Source: Abyssibius alkaniclasticus
GTDB lineage: Bacteria; Pseudomonadota; Alphaproteobacteria; Rhodobacterales; Rhodobacteraceae
Direction of reading: 5' to 3'
Assembly (NCBI RefSeq): GCF_020447305.1
Contig: NZ_CP095732.1
Location: forward strand, 2,450,501 to 2,514,500
Length of the DNA stretch: 64,000 nucleotides
Part shown: positions 35,279 to 45,443 of the stretch, one piece after another
Layout: each line of letters starts with the position of its first letter
Numbering within the stretch: position 1 is the first letter of the stretch
The notes under the pieces: model-generated
The model's input: only the letters and a program-made list of their open reading frames with translations
Database searches by the model: none
What the model was told of the DNA's origin: nothing
Program-made: the position numbers and the translations under genes

Positions 35279-36582
35279 GCAAGTTCGCCCGCTGCCGTGA
35301 TCTGGGTTTTATCGCCCATATAGCGGCGCAGCACCTCGGGGATGGTGACCGAGCCATCCTCGTTCTGGTAATTTTCCAGAACCGCAATCAGGCAGCGCCC
35401 CACAGCAAGGCCCGAGCCGTTGAGCGTATGCACGAATTCGGGCTTTTCACCATCGGCGCGGCGAAAGCGCGCATTCATGCGGCGGGCCTGAAACGCATCG
35501 CAAACCGAGCAGGACGAGATTTCACGATAGCTGTTCTGCCCCGGCAGCCAGACCTCGATGTCATGCGTGCGCGCCGCGCCAAAGCCCATATCGCCCGTGC
35601 AAAGCACCAGCGTGCGGTAGGGCAGGTCGAGCTTTTGCAAAATCCCCTCGGCGCAGGCGGTCATGCGGTCCAACTCGGCGCGGCTATCTTCGGGCCTGGT
35701 GAGCGAGACCATTTCGACCTTTTCAAACTGGTGCTGGCGCAACATGCCGGCGGTATCCTTGCCCGCACTTCCGGCTTCCGAGCGGAAGCATAGCGAATGC
35801 GCGGTCATGCGAATGGGCAGGTCCGCGCCATCAAGCGCGCCCGATGCACCAAGCGTGGCGGTTGGAATGCTGGTAAGCGTCACCTCAGATGTCGGGATCA
35901 GCCACCAGCCATTGGTGGTTTCATAGCTGTCTTCGGCAAATTTAGGCAATTGCCCGGTGCCATACATGGTTTCGCGGCGCACCAGCACCGGCGCGTTCAC
36001 CTCGGTCAGCCCGTTTTCGTTGATATGCGTATCAAGCATGAATTGCGCCAGCGCGCGGTGCAGGCGGGCAATTGCGCCTTTCAGCACCACAAAGCGCGCA
36101 CCGGAAATGGTGCCGGCCGTGGCGAAATCCATATGGTTTTCAGCCGCGTCCAGCAGGTAATGTTCGCGCGGCGCAAAAGCAAAATTGCGCGGGGTGCCCC
36201 AGCGATGCGCTTCAACGTTTTCGGTTTCATCGGCGCCGCTTGGCACATCGTCATGCGGCAGGTTTGGCAGCACCTCCAGCAAGGCGGTGAGCCTGTCGCT
36301 GGCCTCAGAAGCAGCGGCCTCCATTGCGGCGATTTCGTCTTTCTTGGCGGCAACAAGCGCGCGCAGCCGCTCGAACTCGGCATCATCGCCGCGTGCCTTG
36401 GCGGCGCCCACGTCTTTGCTGGCCGCGTTGCGTGCAGCCTGTGCGGCTTCGGCGGCGCCAATGGCCGTGCGCCGGGCATCATCGGCGGCCAGAATTTCGG
36501 ATGACACCGGGGCCACACCACGGCGCGCAAGGGCGGCGTCAAAAGCGGCGGGGTTGTCTCGGATCATGCGAATATCGTGCAT
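35275..36582 (-). CDS. serS: Seryl-tRNA synthetase
   Basis: SerRS charges tRNA-Ser and tRNA-Sec. The 435-residue protein has an amino-terminal coiled-coil arm (about 30-105, Ala/Lys/Glu-rich) that binds tRNA, then the class II core. [12 protein letters not shown] is the serine-pocket TSE motif, [20 protein letters not shown] covers motif 2, and [20 protein letters not shown] covers motif 3. The ATG at 36582 follows AAGGAG by 7 bases. It is divergent from sdhE and abuts tupA at its end. Confidence 0.96.
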   Translation of the reverse strand: MHDIRMIRDNPAAFDAALARRGVAPVSSEILAADDARRTAIGAAEAAQAARNAASKDVGAAKARGDDAEFERLRALVAAKKDEIAAMEAAASEASDRLTALLEVLPNLPHDDVPSGADETENVEAHRWGTPRNFAFAPREHYLLDAAENHMDFATAGTISGARFVVLKGAIARLHRALAQFMLDTHINENGLTEVNAPVLVRRETMYGTGQLPKFAEDSYETTNGWWLIPTSEVTLTSIPTATLGASGALDGADLPIRMTAHSLCFRSEAGSAGKDTAGMLRQHQFEKVEMVSLTRPEDSRAELDRMTACAEGILQKLDLPYRTLVLCTGDMGFGAARTHDIEVWLPGQNSYREISSCSVCDAFQARRMNARFRRADGEKPEFVHTLNGSGLAVGRCLIAVLENYQNEDGSVTIPEVLRRYMGDKTQITAAGELA

Positions 36583-36693
36583 TTTCGGCTCCTTCAGGGG
36601 TTTGGCTGCTTTTTGCACCCTTTTGTGCAGCCGTCAAATTGCATTGTATGCACGGCGAAAATTTGTAACAGCAGGCAGGAAAGCGAGGGCCAT

Positions 36694-36951
36694 ATGAGTG
36701 CTGAACCCCATGATATCCGCCTGAAACGCCTGCGCATTCGTAGCTGGCGGCGCGGCATGAAAGAGATGGATTTGCTGCTTGGCCCCTTTTCAGACGGGCC
36801 GATTGCGGCGCTTAGCGATACCGAGCTGGACGCCTATGAGGCGCTGCTTGAAGAAAATGACCAAGACCTTTATCGGTGGTTCAGCGGCGCAAGCCCCATG
36901 CCAGACGACCATGCGGCAATTATTGCGCGCATCCAGAAATCACGAAATTAG
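36694..36951 (+). CDS. sdhE: FAD assembly factor SdhE
   Basis: SdhE (SDH assembly factor 2) promotes covalent attachment of FAD to succinate dehydrogenase SdhA. The 85-residue protein has the RGMKE motif (RGxxE) in SWRRGMKEMDLLLGPF near residue 23 and the downstream LDAYEALLEENDQDLYRWF. The ATG at 36694 lies after AGCGAGGGC; the open frame upstream is not conserved sequence. It stands alone, divergent from serS, with an 82-base gap to the next gene. Confidence 0.92.
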   Translation: MSAEPHDIRLKRLRIRSWRRGMKEMDLLLGPFSDGPIAALSDTELDAYEALLEENDQDLYRWFSGASPMPDDHAAIIARIQKSRN

Positions 36952-37033
36952 GCGAAGTTTGCGCCAAATTTAACGTCTTATTGCGATTCTTTCGCCAGTC
37001 TTGCCCGAAATCGCGAGATTCGGAGGATGCACC

Positions 37034-37537
37034 ATGACTGCGCACACCATGACCAGCCCAAAACCCGCTGATGAAAAGGGGTTTCAAGGCAGCTATCTGG
37101 AAACCCTGGCCATTGTCGAACGGCTGCACCGGCTTTTGCTCGATGTGGTGAAGGACGAGTTCGAGCGGGTCGGGATTATCGACATCAACTCGGTTCAGGC
37201 GCTGCTGTTGTTCAATATCGGCGAGCATGAGGTGACAGCGGGCGAATTGAAGTCGCGCGGCTATTACCAGGGCTCGAACGTGTCGTATAACCTTAAAAAG
37301 CTGGTCGAAGCGGGCTATATGCACCACCAGAAATGCGCGGTCGACCGGCGCGCCGTGCGGGTGCGCCTAACGGCCAAGGGCCGCGACGTGCGCCAGATGG
37401 TGGCAGAGCTTTTTGCCCGCCATGCAAACACATTGCGCGAAAAGAATATCGTTTCGCCCAGCCAGCTTGAAGACCATAACAACGTGATGCGGCGGATCGA
37501 ACGGTTCTGGACAGAGCAGATTCGGTTTATCTATTAG
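37034..37537 (+). CDS. MarR-family regulator, LdtR-like
   Basis: The 167-residue winged-helix protein contains LETLAIVERLHRLLLDVVKDEF, INSVQALLLFNIGEHEVTAG, the recognition helix GYYQGSNVSYNLKKLVEAGY, and the wing with paired arginines in DRRAVRVRLTAKG. This closely resembles the LdtR subgroup of MarR proteins described in Rhizobiales and Liberibacter, which control L,D-transpeptidase and stress genes. That assignment is from recall. GGAGG lies 8-12 bases before ATG 37034. It precedes hemA by 145 bases on the same strand. Confidence 0.87.
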   Translation: MTAHTMTSPKPADEKGFQGSYLETLAIVERLHRLLLDVVKDEFERVGIIDINSVQALLLFNIGEHEVTAGELKSRGYYQGSNVSYNLKKLVEAGYMHHQKCAVDRRAVRVRLTAKGRDVRQMVAELFARHANTLREKNIVSPSQLEDHNNVMRRIERFWTEQIRFIY

Positions 37538-37682
37538 CCCCGCAACTCGCCCCGCAGCCCCGTGCATTTAGCAGAATTTATGCCGCTTGCCGGCCAATCC
37601 GCCCGGATGCGGCAATTTGTTGTGTCGAAACCCGCAACGGATAGTCTATAAAGGGGGCAATTACCGGCCTGGGACGTGCCTG

Positions 37683-38906
37683 ATGAATTACGATAGCCAA
37701 CTTGATACCGCCCTGAACGCATTGCATGACGAGGGGCGTTACCGGATATTTCTGGACATTCGCCGCCAGCGCGGCCGCTTTCCCTATGCCGATTGGGTGC
37801 AGCCCGATGGCAGCACGCGCGAAATCACCGTCTGGTGCGGGAATGATTATCTGGGCATGGGCCAGAACCCGATTGTGCTGGATGCAATGGCCGATGCGAT
37901 GAACGTGGCCGGCGCCGGCTCGGGCGGCACGCGCAACATTTCCGGCACAACCATCTACCACCGCAAGCTGGAAGCGGAACTGGCCGATTTGCACGACAAA
38001 GAGGCGGCATTGGTTTTTACCTCGGCCTATATCGCCAATGAATCGGTGCTGTCGGTGCTGCCGAAACTGTTTCCGGGGCTGGTGATTTTTTCCGATGCGC
38101 TGAACCATGCCTCGATGATCGAGGGGGTGAAACACAGCCGCGCGCCCAAGCATATTTTCCGCCATAACGATGTTGCGCATCTGCGCGCATTGCTTGAAGC
38201 GGCGGATCCGAAAGCACCCAAGCTCATCGCCTTTGAATCGGTGTATTCGATGGATGGCGACTTTGGCCCGATTGCCGAAATCTGCGACCTTGCAGAGGAA
38301 TTTGGCGCGCTGACCTATCTGGACGAGGTTCACGCCGTGGGCATGTATGGCGCGCGCGGCGGCGGGCTGGCACAGGAATGGGGCCTGTCACAGCGCATCG
38401 ACATTCTGAACGGCACCCTGGGCAAGGCCTTTGGCGTGATGGGTGGCTATGTGGCGGCCAGCGCAAAAATGGTAGATGCCATAAGGTCTTATGCACCGGG
38501 CTTCATCTTTACAACATCGCTGACACCGGCCCTTGCGGCAGGTGGCGCCGCCTCGGTCGCCTATCTGAAGGCGCATCCGGAATTGCGCGTGGCACACCAG
38601 GCCGCCGCCAGCGTGCTTAAAACCCGCTTTCGCGCCGCTGGCCTGCCGGTAATGGACAATCCCAGCCATATCGTGCCGGTTCTGGTGGGCAACCCGGTGC
38701 ATTGCAAGAAACTGTCGGACCGCTTGTTATGGGATCACGGGATCTATGCGCAGCCCATCAACTTCCCCACCGTGCCGCGCGGCACCGAACGGCTGCGCTT
38801 CACCCCATCGCCCGTGCATGATTCGGCGCTGATCGACGGATTGGTCGGCGCACTTGACGGATTGTGGCAGGCTTGTGCGCTGAATCGTATGGATATGGCG
38901 GGTTAA
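37683..38906 (+). CDS. hemA: 5-aminolevulinate synthase
   Basis: ALAS condenses glycine and succinyl-CoA to 5-aminolevulinate, the first step of haem and chlorophyll synthesis in alphaproteobacteria. The 407 residues equal the length of R. sphaeroides HemA. Key segments are [10 protein letters not shown], the [15 protein letters not shown] substrate loop, LNHASMIEG, the [12 protein letters not shown] aspartate block and the PLP lysine in [16 protein letters not shown] 37683 gives the family start; the frame is open 32 codons upstream without homology. TATAAA at 37647 could be a -10 element. It does not tell whether the organism is phototrophic. Confidence 0.96.
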   Translation: MNYDSQLDTALNALHDEGRYRIFLDIRRQRGRFPYADWVQPDGSTREITVWCGNDYLGMGQNPIVLDAMADAMNVAGAGSGGTRNISGTTIYHRKLEAELADLHDKEAALVFTSAYIANESVLSVLPKLFPGLVIFSDALNHASMIEGVKHSRAPKHIFRHNDVAHLRALLEAADPKAPKLIAFESVYSMDGDFGPIAEICDLAEEFGALTYLDEVHAVGMYGARGGGLAQEWGLSQRIDILNGTLGKAFGVMGGYVAASAKMVDAIRSYAPGFIFTTSLTPALAAGGAASVAYLKAHPELRVAHQAAASVLKTRFRAAGLPVMDNPSHIVPVLVGNPVHCKKLSDRLLWDHGIYAQPINFPTVPRGTERLRFTPSPVHDSALIDGLVGALDGLWQACALNRMDMAG

Positions 38907-39049
38907 ACCGGCGTTATTCCGCCAAATATGGCCAAATTCGGGCCCGACTCGCATAAATTCCTTTCACAAACGCGTATGGCTCGCGTAATTGCTATAGATG
39001 TGACTTGGCCACAACGCAGAGACGAGCGGCCATAAAACGGGCGGACTTG

Positions 39050-40207
39050 ATGGCAGAAAACCAAAACGTGCAAGATTTGCAGGGCTTTGACTCGTTTGAG
39101 GACAAGCTGGGCGACTTGCTACGCGGTGAACGTGCCACATTGTCGAAATCCCTGCTTGATGTGCAGCGCGACCTGCGGATCAAGGCAGTTTACATCGCCG
39201 CCATTGAAAACTGCGACCTGGATGTCTTTGAAAACCGTGCATTCATAGCCGGTTACGTGCGTTCTTACGCGCGCTACCTTCAGCTTGATACCGAGGAAAT
39301 TTTCAGCCGTTTCTGCAAAGAGGCGGGCTTTCAGGGCGCAAACCCGGAACTGGGCCGCCGCCGCGACGGCAAAAGCAGCATCGGCGCCACTTCGGCGCTG
39401 TGGGCGGGCAATGATGGCGGTCGCATTCGCGCCATTCAGGGGCGTGTGCCAAATCACGGCATTCTTGCGCCCGCACTGGCAGCACTTGGCCCGCTTCTGG
39501 TGCTGATCGCGGTGATTGCAGGGCTTGGCTATGGCGGCTGGATGATGGTGCAGGATATTCAGCGCGTTGACATCGCCCCGATTGATGACACGCCCGAAGT
39601 GCTTGACCAGATTGACAGCAGCAATTTCGCCACCAGTCTGGAAAATATCGCACTGGACCGCGCCAACGAACATGTGGCCGATATTACGCGGCTTTATACC
39701 GGGGCCAACAGCAACGCGCCCTTCGTTGTGCCGCGCGATGGCCCGATTGCCTTTATCGACCCGGATAGATACGGCACGGTTGTGAATGTGCCGCAAACCA
39801 CCAATACCGTGGCCAGCGCCGAAGCCGTGCAGCCGCCCGAACCGGTGATCAATACCGCACCCACCGCAAAGGTGACTGGCGTTTTTGCCCAGGCCCCGGC
39901 CTGGATTCGCGTAACCGCAGCCGATGGCACCGTGCTGCGCGAAACCATTCTGGATGCCGGCGAAAGCTATGTTCTGCCCGAAGGGCTGGAGGGCGCAACC
40001 TTGCGCGCGGGCAATGCAACGGCGGTGTTTCTTATGGTCGATGGTTTGGCCTATGGCCCGGTTGGCACTGCGGGCGCGGTCGCCAAGAACGTATCGCTTG
40101 CCGCCAGCGAAATCCCGTCGAGCTTTCCCGAATATGGCAACCCAACGGCGGAAATGCAGCGCGCTTTGGTCGCGCTTGCTTCGGCTGAAACCGGCGCCGC
40201 GAATTAG
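39050..40207 (+). CDS. RodZ-like membrane protein with HTH and DUF4115 domain
   Basis: The 385-residue protein has an amino-terminal helix-turn-helix of the RodZ/HTH_25 type (about 15-85), including LGDLLRGERATLSKSLLDVQ and FENRAFIAGYVRSYARYLQL. One transmembrane span follows (about 140-165, LAALGPLLVLIAVIAGLGYG), then a periplasmic linker and a DUF4115 domain (about 275-350; AWIRVTAADGTVLRETILDA). RodZ anchors MreB and helps set cell shape. ATG 39050 is preferred over an upstream TTG at 39005. It heads a unit with ispG, a frequent neighbour of this gene in alphaproteobacteria. Confidence 0.88.
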   Translation: MAENQNVQDLQGFDSFEDKLGDLLRGERATLSKSLLDVQRDLRIKAVYIAAIENCDLDVFENRAFIAGYVRSYARYLQLDTEEIFSRFCKEAGFQGANPELGRRRDGKSSIGATSALWAGNDGGRIRAIQGRVPNHGILAPALAALGPLLVLIAVIAGLGYGGWMMVQDIQRVDIAPIDDTPEVLDQIDSSNFATSLENIALDRANEHVADITRLYTGANSNAPFVVPRDGPIAFIDPDRYGTVVNVPQTTNTVASAEAVQPPEPVINTAPTAKVTGVFAQAPAWIRVTAADGTVLRETILDAGESYVLPEGLEGATLRAGNATAVFLMVDGLAYGPVGTAGAVAKNVSLAASEIPSSFPEYGNPTAEMQRALVALASAETGAAN

Positions 40208-40303
40208 CCACCCAAAATTGCAATCGGGTATTGAGCCCGTGACACTGCCCCGTCTTGGCAGTATTCAGTGTGCAAAATCAGCCAGCCCCGCAGGTATTTC
40301 ACA

Positions 40304-41425
40304 ATGACCCATAATCCCATCCGCCCCTGGCGCAATATCGACCGGCGCAAAAGCCGCCAGATCATGGTGGGCAATGTGCCGGTGGGGGGCGATGCGCCGA
40401 TCAGCGTGCAAACCATGACCAACACGCTGACAAGCGATGCCAAGGCGACAATCGCCCAAGTGCTGGCCTGTGCCGAAGCCGGGGCGGATATTGTGCGCGT
40501 GTCCTGCCCGGACGAGGCTTCGACCGCCGCCTTGGCCGAGATCGTGCGCGAAAGCCCGGTGCCGATTGTCGCCGACATTCACTTCCACTATCGCCGCGCG
40601 ATTGAATCGGCCAGGGCGGGGGCGGCCTGTTTGCGCATCAACCCCGGCAACATCGGCTCGGCTGAACGTGTGCGCGAGGTGATCAAGGCCGCCAAGGACC
40701 ACAACTGTTCTATCCGCATTGGCGTGAATGCCGGCAGTCTGGAGCGGCATCTGCTTGAGAAATACGCCGAACCTTGCCCCGAAGCGATGATCGAGAGCGG
40801 GCTCGACCATATCCGCATTTTGCAGGATAACGACTTTCACAACTTCAAGATCAGCGTGAAGGCCAGCGATGTGTTCCTTGCCGCCGCCGCCTATCAGGGG
40901 CTGGCAGAGGCCACCGACGCGCCGATCCATCTGGGCATAACCGAGGCGGGCGGGCTGGTTTCCGGCACGATCAAAAGTGCCATCGGCCTTGGCAACCTGC
41001 TCTGGGCAGGCATTGGCGACACCATCCGCGTAAGCCTGTCGGCAGACCCTGTGGAAGAGGTGAAGGCGGGTTTTGAAATTCTGAAATCACTCGGGTTGCG
41101 GCACCGCGGGGTGAACATCATTTCCTGCCCAAGCTGCGCGCGACAGGGGTTTGACGTTATTTCAACGGTGGCCGAGCTTGAAAAGCGGCTTGCCCATATT
41201 CACACGCCCATGTCACTTTCCATCATCGGCTGCGTGGTCAACGGCCCGGGCGAGGCTTTGATGACCGATATCGGCTTTACGGGTGGCGGTGCCGGCCACG
41301 GCATGGTGTATTTGGCCGGAAAACAGACACATAAAATGGACAATGCGCAAATGATCGCGCATATTGTTGAACTTGTTGAAGAAAAAGCAGCTGCAATTGC
41401 CGCGGCAGAATCGGCGGAGAGCTAA
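40304..41425 (+). CDS. ispG: 4-hydroxy-3-methylbut-2-enyl diphosphate synthase
   Basis: IspG (GcpE) reduces MEcPP to HMBPP in the non-mevalonate isoprenoid pathway and needs a 4Fe-4S cluster. The 373-residue protein shows [29 protein letters not shown] and LRINPGNIG. The cluster cysteines are in [16 protein letters not shown] and later [15 protein letters not shown] 40304 is used; the frame is open 12 codons upstream. Its stop overlaps the DUF1499 start by one base. It depends on the Fe-S machinery encoded at 9.9-17.5 kb. Confidence 0.96.
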   Translation: MTHNPIRPWRNIDRRKSRQIMVGNVPVGGDAPISVQTMTNTLTSDAKATIAQVLACAEAGADIVRVSCPDEASTAALAEIVRESPVPIVADIHFHYRRAIESARAGAACLRINPGNIGSAERVREVIKAAKDHNCSIRIGVNAGSLERHLLEKYAEPCPEAMIESGLDHIRILQDNDFHNFKISVKASDVFLAAAAYQGLAEATDAPIHLGITEAGGLVSGTIKSAIGLGNLLWAGIGDTIRVSLSADPVEEVKAGFEILKSLGLRHRGVNIISCPSCARQGFDVISTVAELEKRLAHIHTPMSLSIIGCVVNGPGEALMTDIGFTGGGAGHGMVYLAGKQTHKMDNAQMIAHIVELVEEKAAAIAAAESAES

Positions 41426-41967
41426 TGTTACGCATCCTTATCGTTCTTTTCGTCGTTTTTTTACTGGCGATGGCGTTTACGATGTATCGGTTTATTTCGG
41501 CCACGCATGACCCGCAGGTCTGGCATGTCGACCCGCAGCTTGTAGAACGCCCGGTCACACCCAACACCTATCTGGTGGCGCCGCAGGTGCTGCATATCAC
41601 CACGGTTGACCGTGAAGCACCGCAATACCAGGTTTCGGCCGATGTGCTGGCCAAGGCGTTTGATGATTATGTCATCCGCCAGAACAAGGTTACGGTCGTA
41701 GCCGGCAGCCCGGAAGAACTGATGATCACCTATGTGCAGCGCTCGTGGTTCTGGCAAATCCCCGACTATATTTCGGTGAAATTCGTGCCGCTGGAAGGGG
41801 GCGCCTCAACCATTATCATCTGGTCACGCTCGCGCTTTGGCTATGGCGATATGGGCGTGAACGCGGCGCGGGTCGAAAGCTGGCTTGCCAGCCTGCAATC
41901 GCTCGAGCGGCCCGCCGAGCCGATCGTGCTGCCCGGCACGGCTGAAGACGAAACGGCCAGCCAGTAA
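41425..41967 (+). CDS. DUF1499 domain-containing membrane-anchored protein
   Basis: The 180-residue protein has an amino-terminal hydrophobic segment (residues 3-20) that acts as anchor or signal. A DUF1499 domain follows, recognised from the [20 protein letters not shown] stretch, [17 protein letters not shown] and VESWLASL at the end. The family has no established function; members are found in plants and alphaproteobacteria. It is translationally coupled to ispG and followed one base later by prfA, so it lies in a housekeeping unit. Confidence 0.85.
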   Translation: MLRILIVLFVVFLLAMAFTMYRFISATHDPQVWHVDPQLVERPVTPNTYLVAPQVLHITTVDREAPQYQVSADVLAKAFDDYVIRQNKVTVVAGSPEELMITYVQRSWFWQIPDYISVKFVPLEGGASTIIIWSRSRFGYGDMGVNAARVESWLASLQSLERPAEPIVLPGTAEDETASQ

Positions 41968-41968
41968 C

Positions 41969-43024
41969 ATGATCCCCGAAGAACGGCTTGAACAGATCGT
42001 CGGGCGCTTTGCCTTTCTCGAAGCGAAAATGGCGACCGTCACCACGCCAGCCGAATTGGCCAGCATGGGGCGGGAATATGCCGAGCTGCGCCCGGTTGTG
42101 GAAACCATCCAGGCGCTGCGCGCATTGAACGCGCGCAAACACCAGGCCAAGGCGCTGCTGGCCGACCCGGAAATGAAGGCGCTGGCCCAGGACGAGCTTG
42201 CCGAGATTGAAGGCGAATTGCCCGAGATCGAGCGCGCTGTCATGCTGTCGCTTTTGCCCAAAGATGCCGCCGATAGCCGCCCCGCCATTCTGGAAATTCG
42301 CGCCGGCACTGGCGGTGACGAGGCGGCCCTGTTCGCCGCCGACCTGTTTCGCATGTATCAACGCTATGCCGAAGGGCGCGGCTGGAAGGTTGAGGTTCTG
42401 GAAGAATCGCTGACCGAGCTTGGCGGCGTGAAGGAAATCATCGCCGTTTTACGCGGCGACAACGTGTTTGCGCGCATGAAGTTTGAAAGTGGTGTGCATC
42501 GTGTGCAGCGTGTGCCAACCACCGAAAGCGGCGGGCGCATCCATACATCGGCCGCCACCGTGGCCGTGTTGCCCGAGGCCGAAGAGGTGGATATCGAAAT
42601 TCCCACAACCGATATTCGCATTGATACGATGCGCGCATCGGGCGCGGGTGGCCAGCATGTGAATACCACTGATTCCGCTGTGCGGATCACGCATTTGCCA
42701 ACCGGGATCGTGGTGACATCGTCGGAAAAATCGCAGCACCAGAACCGCGCCCGCGCCATGCAGGTGCTGCGCACACGCTTGTATGATTTGCAGCGCCAGC
42801 AGGCCGATGATGAACGTTCCGCCGCGCGCAAGGGGCAGGTGGGCAGTGGCGATAGGTCCGAGCGCATCCGCACCTATAATTTCCCGCAGGGCCGTGTGAC
42901 CGACCATCGTATCAACCTTACGCTTTACCGGCTCGATTCGGTGATTGCCGGCGATATTGACGAACTTGTCGAAGGTTTGCGCGCCGCCGATCAGGCCGCA
43001 AAACTGGCCGAACTGGCGCTGTAA
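41969..43024 (+). CDS. prfA: Peptide chain release factor 1
   Basis: RF1 ends translation at UAA and UAG. The 351-residue protein carries the [20 protein letters not shown] domain 2 block and the GGQ catalytic motif at 227-229 in [14 protein letters not shown]. The stop-codon recognition segment has PTTESGGR, where RF1 carries the PxT tripeptide. ATG 41969 follows the DUF1499 stop by one base. The frame is also open upstream inside DUF1499 without homology. prmC, whose product methylates the GGQ glutamine, follows with no gap. Confidence 0.96.
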   Translation: MIPEERLEQIVGRFAFLEAKMATVTTPAELASMGREYAELRPVVETIQALRALNARKHQAKALLADPEMKALAQDELAEIEGELPEIERAVMLSLLPKDAADSRPAILEIRAGTGGDEAALFAADLFRMYQRYAEGRGWKVEVLEESLTELGGVKEIIAVLRGDNVFARMKFESGVHRVQRVPTTESGGRIHTSAATVAVLPEAEEVDIEIPTTDIRIDTMRASGAGGQHVNTTDSAVRITHLPTGIVVTSSEKSQHQNRARAMQVLRTRLYDLQRQQADDERSAARKGQVGSGDRSERIRTYNFPQGRVTDHRINLTLYRLDSVIAGDIDELVEGLRAADQAAKLAELAL

Positions 43025-43888
43025 ATGCCAACCGGGGCCGAGGCATTGCGCGATGCTGCCGCGCGTCTTGACAGCGCCGGGATAGACGCACCCATGCGCG
43101 ATGCGCGCCTGCTGCTGGCCCATGCTTTGGGGGTAGAGAGCAGTGCGCTGCTTCACCTTACGCATGACGCGCTTGCACCCGATACCGCTGCGACGTTCAA
43201 CACCCTTGTGCAGGCGCGCGCACGCCACCAGCCGCTGGCGCAAATTCGGGGCTGGCGCGCGTTTTGGGGCCGCAAGATGCATGTCACCCCCGATGTGCTG
43301 GACCCGCGCCCCGATAGCGAAACGCTGATCGAGCGGGCGCTGGATGGCCCATATGAAACGGTGCTGGACCTTGGCACAGGTTCGGGCACGCTTGTCGTCA
43401 CGCTTCTGGCCGAACGCTGCCATGCGCAGGCCGTGGCGGTCGATATCAGCCCGGCGGCGCTGGCGGTGGCGCGCCTGAATGCCCAAAGGCATGGCGTAGC
43501 CAAGCGGCTCGATCTGCGCATTTCCGACTGGTTTGATGCGGTTGACGGGCGGTTTGACCTGATCATCTGCAACCCGCCCTATATCGACGCCGCCGAATGG
43601 GAAACCCTGGCGCGTGATGTGCGCGAATTTGAGCCGAAAATTGCGCTCACCCCCGGCGCGGACGGGCTGGCGCCCTATCGGCACATCGCGGGGCGACTTT
43701 CGCACTATCTTGCCCCAAACGGGCGCGCGATATTTGAAATTGGCCACCAGCAGGGCGCCGCGGCCTTGGCGCTGTTTCAAAGCGCCGGTTTTGCCAATCT
43801 GTCCTGCATTCCGGACATCAATGGTAAAGATCGTGTCATATTGGTGCAGAATAGCCCGAATTCAGCGCAAAAACCCGCTGAAAGGTGA
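43025..43888 (+). CDS. prmC: Release factor glutamine methyltransferase
   Basis: PrmC (HemK) uses SAM to methylate the GGQ glutamine of RF1 and RF2. The 287-residue protein has a helical amino-terminal domain (1-85) and a Rossmann methyltransferase domain with VLDLGTGSGTLVVTLL near residue 113. The substrate-binding NPPY is at 183-186 in LIICNPPYIDAAEW. Its ATG directly follows the prfA stop. An 8-bp dyad (CGCTGAAA and TTTCAGCG) spans its stop codon. Confidence 0.95.
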   Translation: MPTGAEALRDAAARLDSAGIDAPMRDARLLLAHALGVESSALLHLTHDALAPDTAATFNTLVQARARHQPLAQIRGWRAFWGRKMHVTPDVLDPRPDSETLIERALDGPYETVLDLGTGSGTLVVTLLAERCHAQAVAVDISPAALAVARLNAQRHGVAKRLDLRISDWFDAVDGRFDLIICNPPYIDAAEWETLARDVREFEPKIALTPGADGLAPYRHIAGRLSHYLAPNGRAIFEIGHQQGAAALALFQSAGFANLSCIPDINGKDRVILVQNSPNSAQKPAER

Positions 43889-43927
43889 AAAATGTCTTGT
43901 TTTCAGCGCATGGAACGCTATAGCGTT
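43876..43927. other. Two dyads in the prmC-DUF4167 gap
   Basis: CGCTGAAA (43876-43883) pairs with TTTCAGCG (43901-43908) across the prmC stop. Next to it AACGCTATAGCGTT (43914-43927) is a perfect 14-bp palindrome. Neither is followed by a T tract, so intrinsic termination is doubtful. The palindrome could be an operator for the DUF4167 gene. The rest of the 164-base gap holds nothing clear. Confidence 0.4.
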
Positions 43928-44052
43928 AGGCGTCAGTCCAGAACGGGGCACGGCCCGGTTCGACAGACAATGGTCAACTAAAAATCGGGCGCATTTGAAA
44001 CCGCTCACGGGCCATTTGTCCAAATCCCGCCAAAAAGGCAGTGAATTTTTAC

Positions 44053-44592
44053 ATGAGATCATCAAACAAGTCGCGCTCGCGCAACAAGAACAACAACCGT
44101 CGCAATAGCCTGGGCAATGTGATCAACCGGGTGTTTGACTCGGCTGGTCCCGAAGGCAAGGTGCGCGGCACGCCGCAGCAGGTTATCGAGAAATACCAGA
44201 CACTTGCGCGCGATGCCCAGCTATCGGGCGACCGTGTTGCCGCTGAAAACTTTGCGCAACATGCCGAGCATTATCTGCGGATGCTTGGAGAAGCGCAGCG
44301 CGAAATGGCCGAACGCGCCGCCGAGGCGAATGAACGCCAACAGCAGAACCAGCAAAACAACAACCAACCCTCTGATCAGGATGACAACCGCCGCCAGGCC
44401 GAGAACCGCGAAAACGCGCCGAAGGCTGACAATGGCGACAGTTCGCAGCCGGATATTGCCGAAAGCTCGTCGCTTGTGGAAACGCCCGAAGGCGTGCAAG
44501 CCGCCGCGCCCCGCGCGCCGCGCAAACCCCGGGCACGCCGCCCGGCCAAGCCCGCCGCCGAAGGCCAGCCCGCGGCCACACCCGACGCTTAA
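44053..44592 (+). CDS. DUF4167 domain-containing RNA-binding-like protein
   Basis: The 179-residue protein begins with an Arg/Asn/Ser-rich segment ([20 protein letters not shown]) and then the DUF4167 core (about 18-85), including [20 protein letters not shown] and [21 protein letters not shown] Gln/Asn-rich, then Ala/Pro/Arg-rich disordered tail completes it. The family is almost confined to alphaproteobacteria and has no assigned function; the basic start suggests nucleic acid binding. ATG 44053 is used; a GTG at 44041 is less likely. Its last four bases overlap the convergent rsmA stop. Confidence 0.87.
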   Translation: MRSSNKSRSRNKNNNRRNSLGNVINRVFDSAGPEGKVRGTPQQVIEKYQTLARDAQLSGDRVAAENFAQHAEHYLRMLGEAQREMAERAAEANERQQQNQQNNNQPSDQDDNRRQAENRENAPKADNGDSSQPDIAESSSLVETPEGVQAAAPRAPRKPRARRPAKPAAEGQPAATPDA

Positions 44593-45443
44593 GCCGCGCG
44601 CAGCGCCTGAACGTGGCGCGCAAGCGTGCAGAATTGCGCCAATGTCAGCTGCTCGGCCCGCTCTTGCGGGTTGAGCCCGATGGCCACGAGTTCCTGCTCC
44701 ATATTCGGCACCATGCCTTTCAGCGAGGCGCGCAGCATCTTGCGCCGCTGGTTGAAGGCGCGGGCAATCACCTCTTGCAAAATGGCGGCATCGGCAGGGA
44801 AGCGGGGCGCGGGCAGGGCGGTGAGGTGAACAACCGCCGAGGTGACCTTGGGCGGCGGCGTAAAGGCTTGCGGCGGAATTTCAAAGACGATCTTCGCATC
44901 GCAGCGCCATTGCGCCAGCAGCGACAGCCGCCCATAGGCGCGACTGCCCGGCGGCGCGGTAATGCGCTCGGCCACCTCTTTTTGGAACATCAGCGTCAGC
45001 GATTGCCAGAAAGGCGGCCAGCTTGGCGGTGTGAGCCAGTTCACCAGCAATTCAGTGCCCACATTATAAGGCAGATTGGCGACAATACGCACAGGTGGGT
45101 CAAGATGCGCGGCAGGGTCAAGCTTGAGCGCGTCACCGTGCAGCACCTGCAACCTGCCGGGATAGGCGGCTGATATGTCGTCAAGGATCGGCAGGCAGCG
45201 CGCGTCACGCTCTACCGCCACCACCTTGCGCGCGCCTTCCATCAGCAATGCGCGGGTAAGCCCGCCGGGGCCGGGGCCGATTTCAAGCACATCACAGGCC
45301 GCAAGATCGCCCGCGCGGCGGGCAATCTTGCCTGTCAGGTTCAGATCGAACAAAAAGTTCTGGCCTAGCGCCTTGTTGGCCGAAAGCCCATGCGCGGCAA
45401 TGACCTCGCGCAGGGGCGGCAGCCCGTCAGGGGCGTTGCTCAT
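44589..45443 (-). CDS. rsmA: 16S rRNA dimethyladenosine methyltransferase
   Basis: RsmA (KsgA) dimethylates two adenosines near the 3' end of 16S rRNA during small-subunit assembly. The 284-residue protein has [17 protein letters not shown], the SAM motif [16 protein letters not shown], the catalytic [17 protein letters not shown] (NLPY) and [15 protein letters not shown] near the carboxyl end. It overlaps surA by ATGA. pdxA, which often lies between surA and rsmA, is absent. Confidence 0.95.
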   Translation of the reverse strand: MSNAPDGLPPLREVIAAHGLSANKALGQNFLFDLNLTGKIARRAGDLAACDVLEIGPGPGGLTRALLMEGARKVVAVERDARCLPILDDISAAYPGRLQVLHGDALKLDPAAHLDPPVRIVANLPYNVGTELLVNWLTPPSWPPFWQSLTLMFQKEVAERITAPPGSRAYGRLSLLAQWRCDAKIVFEIPPQAFTPPPKVTSAVVHLTALPAPRFPADAAILQEVIARAFNQRRKMLRASLKGMVPNMEQELVAIGLNPQERAEQLTLAQFCTLARHVQALRAA

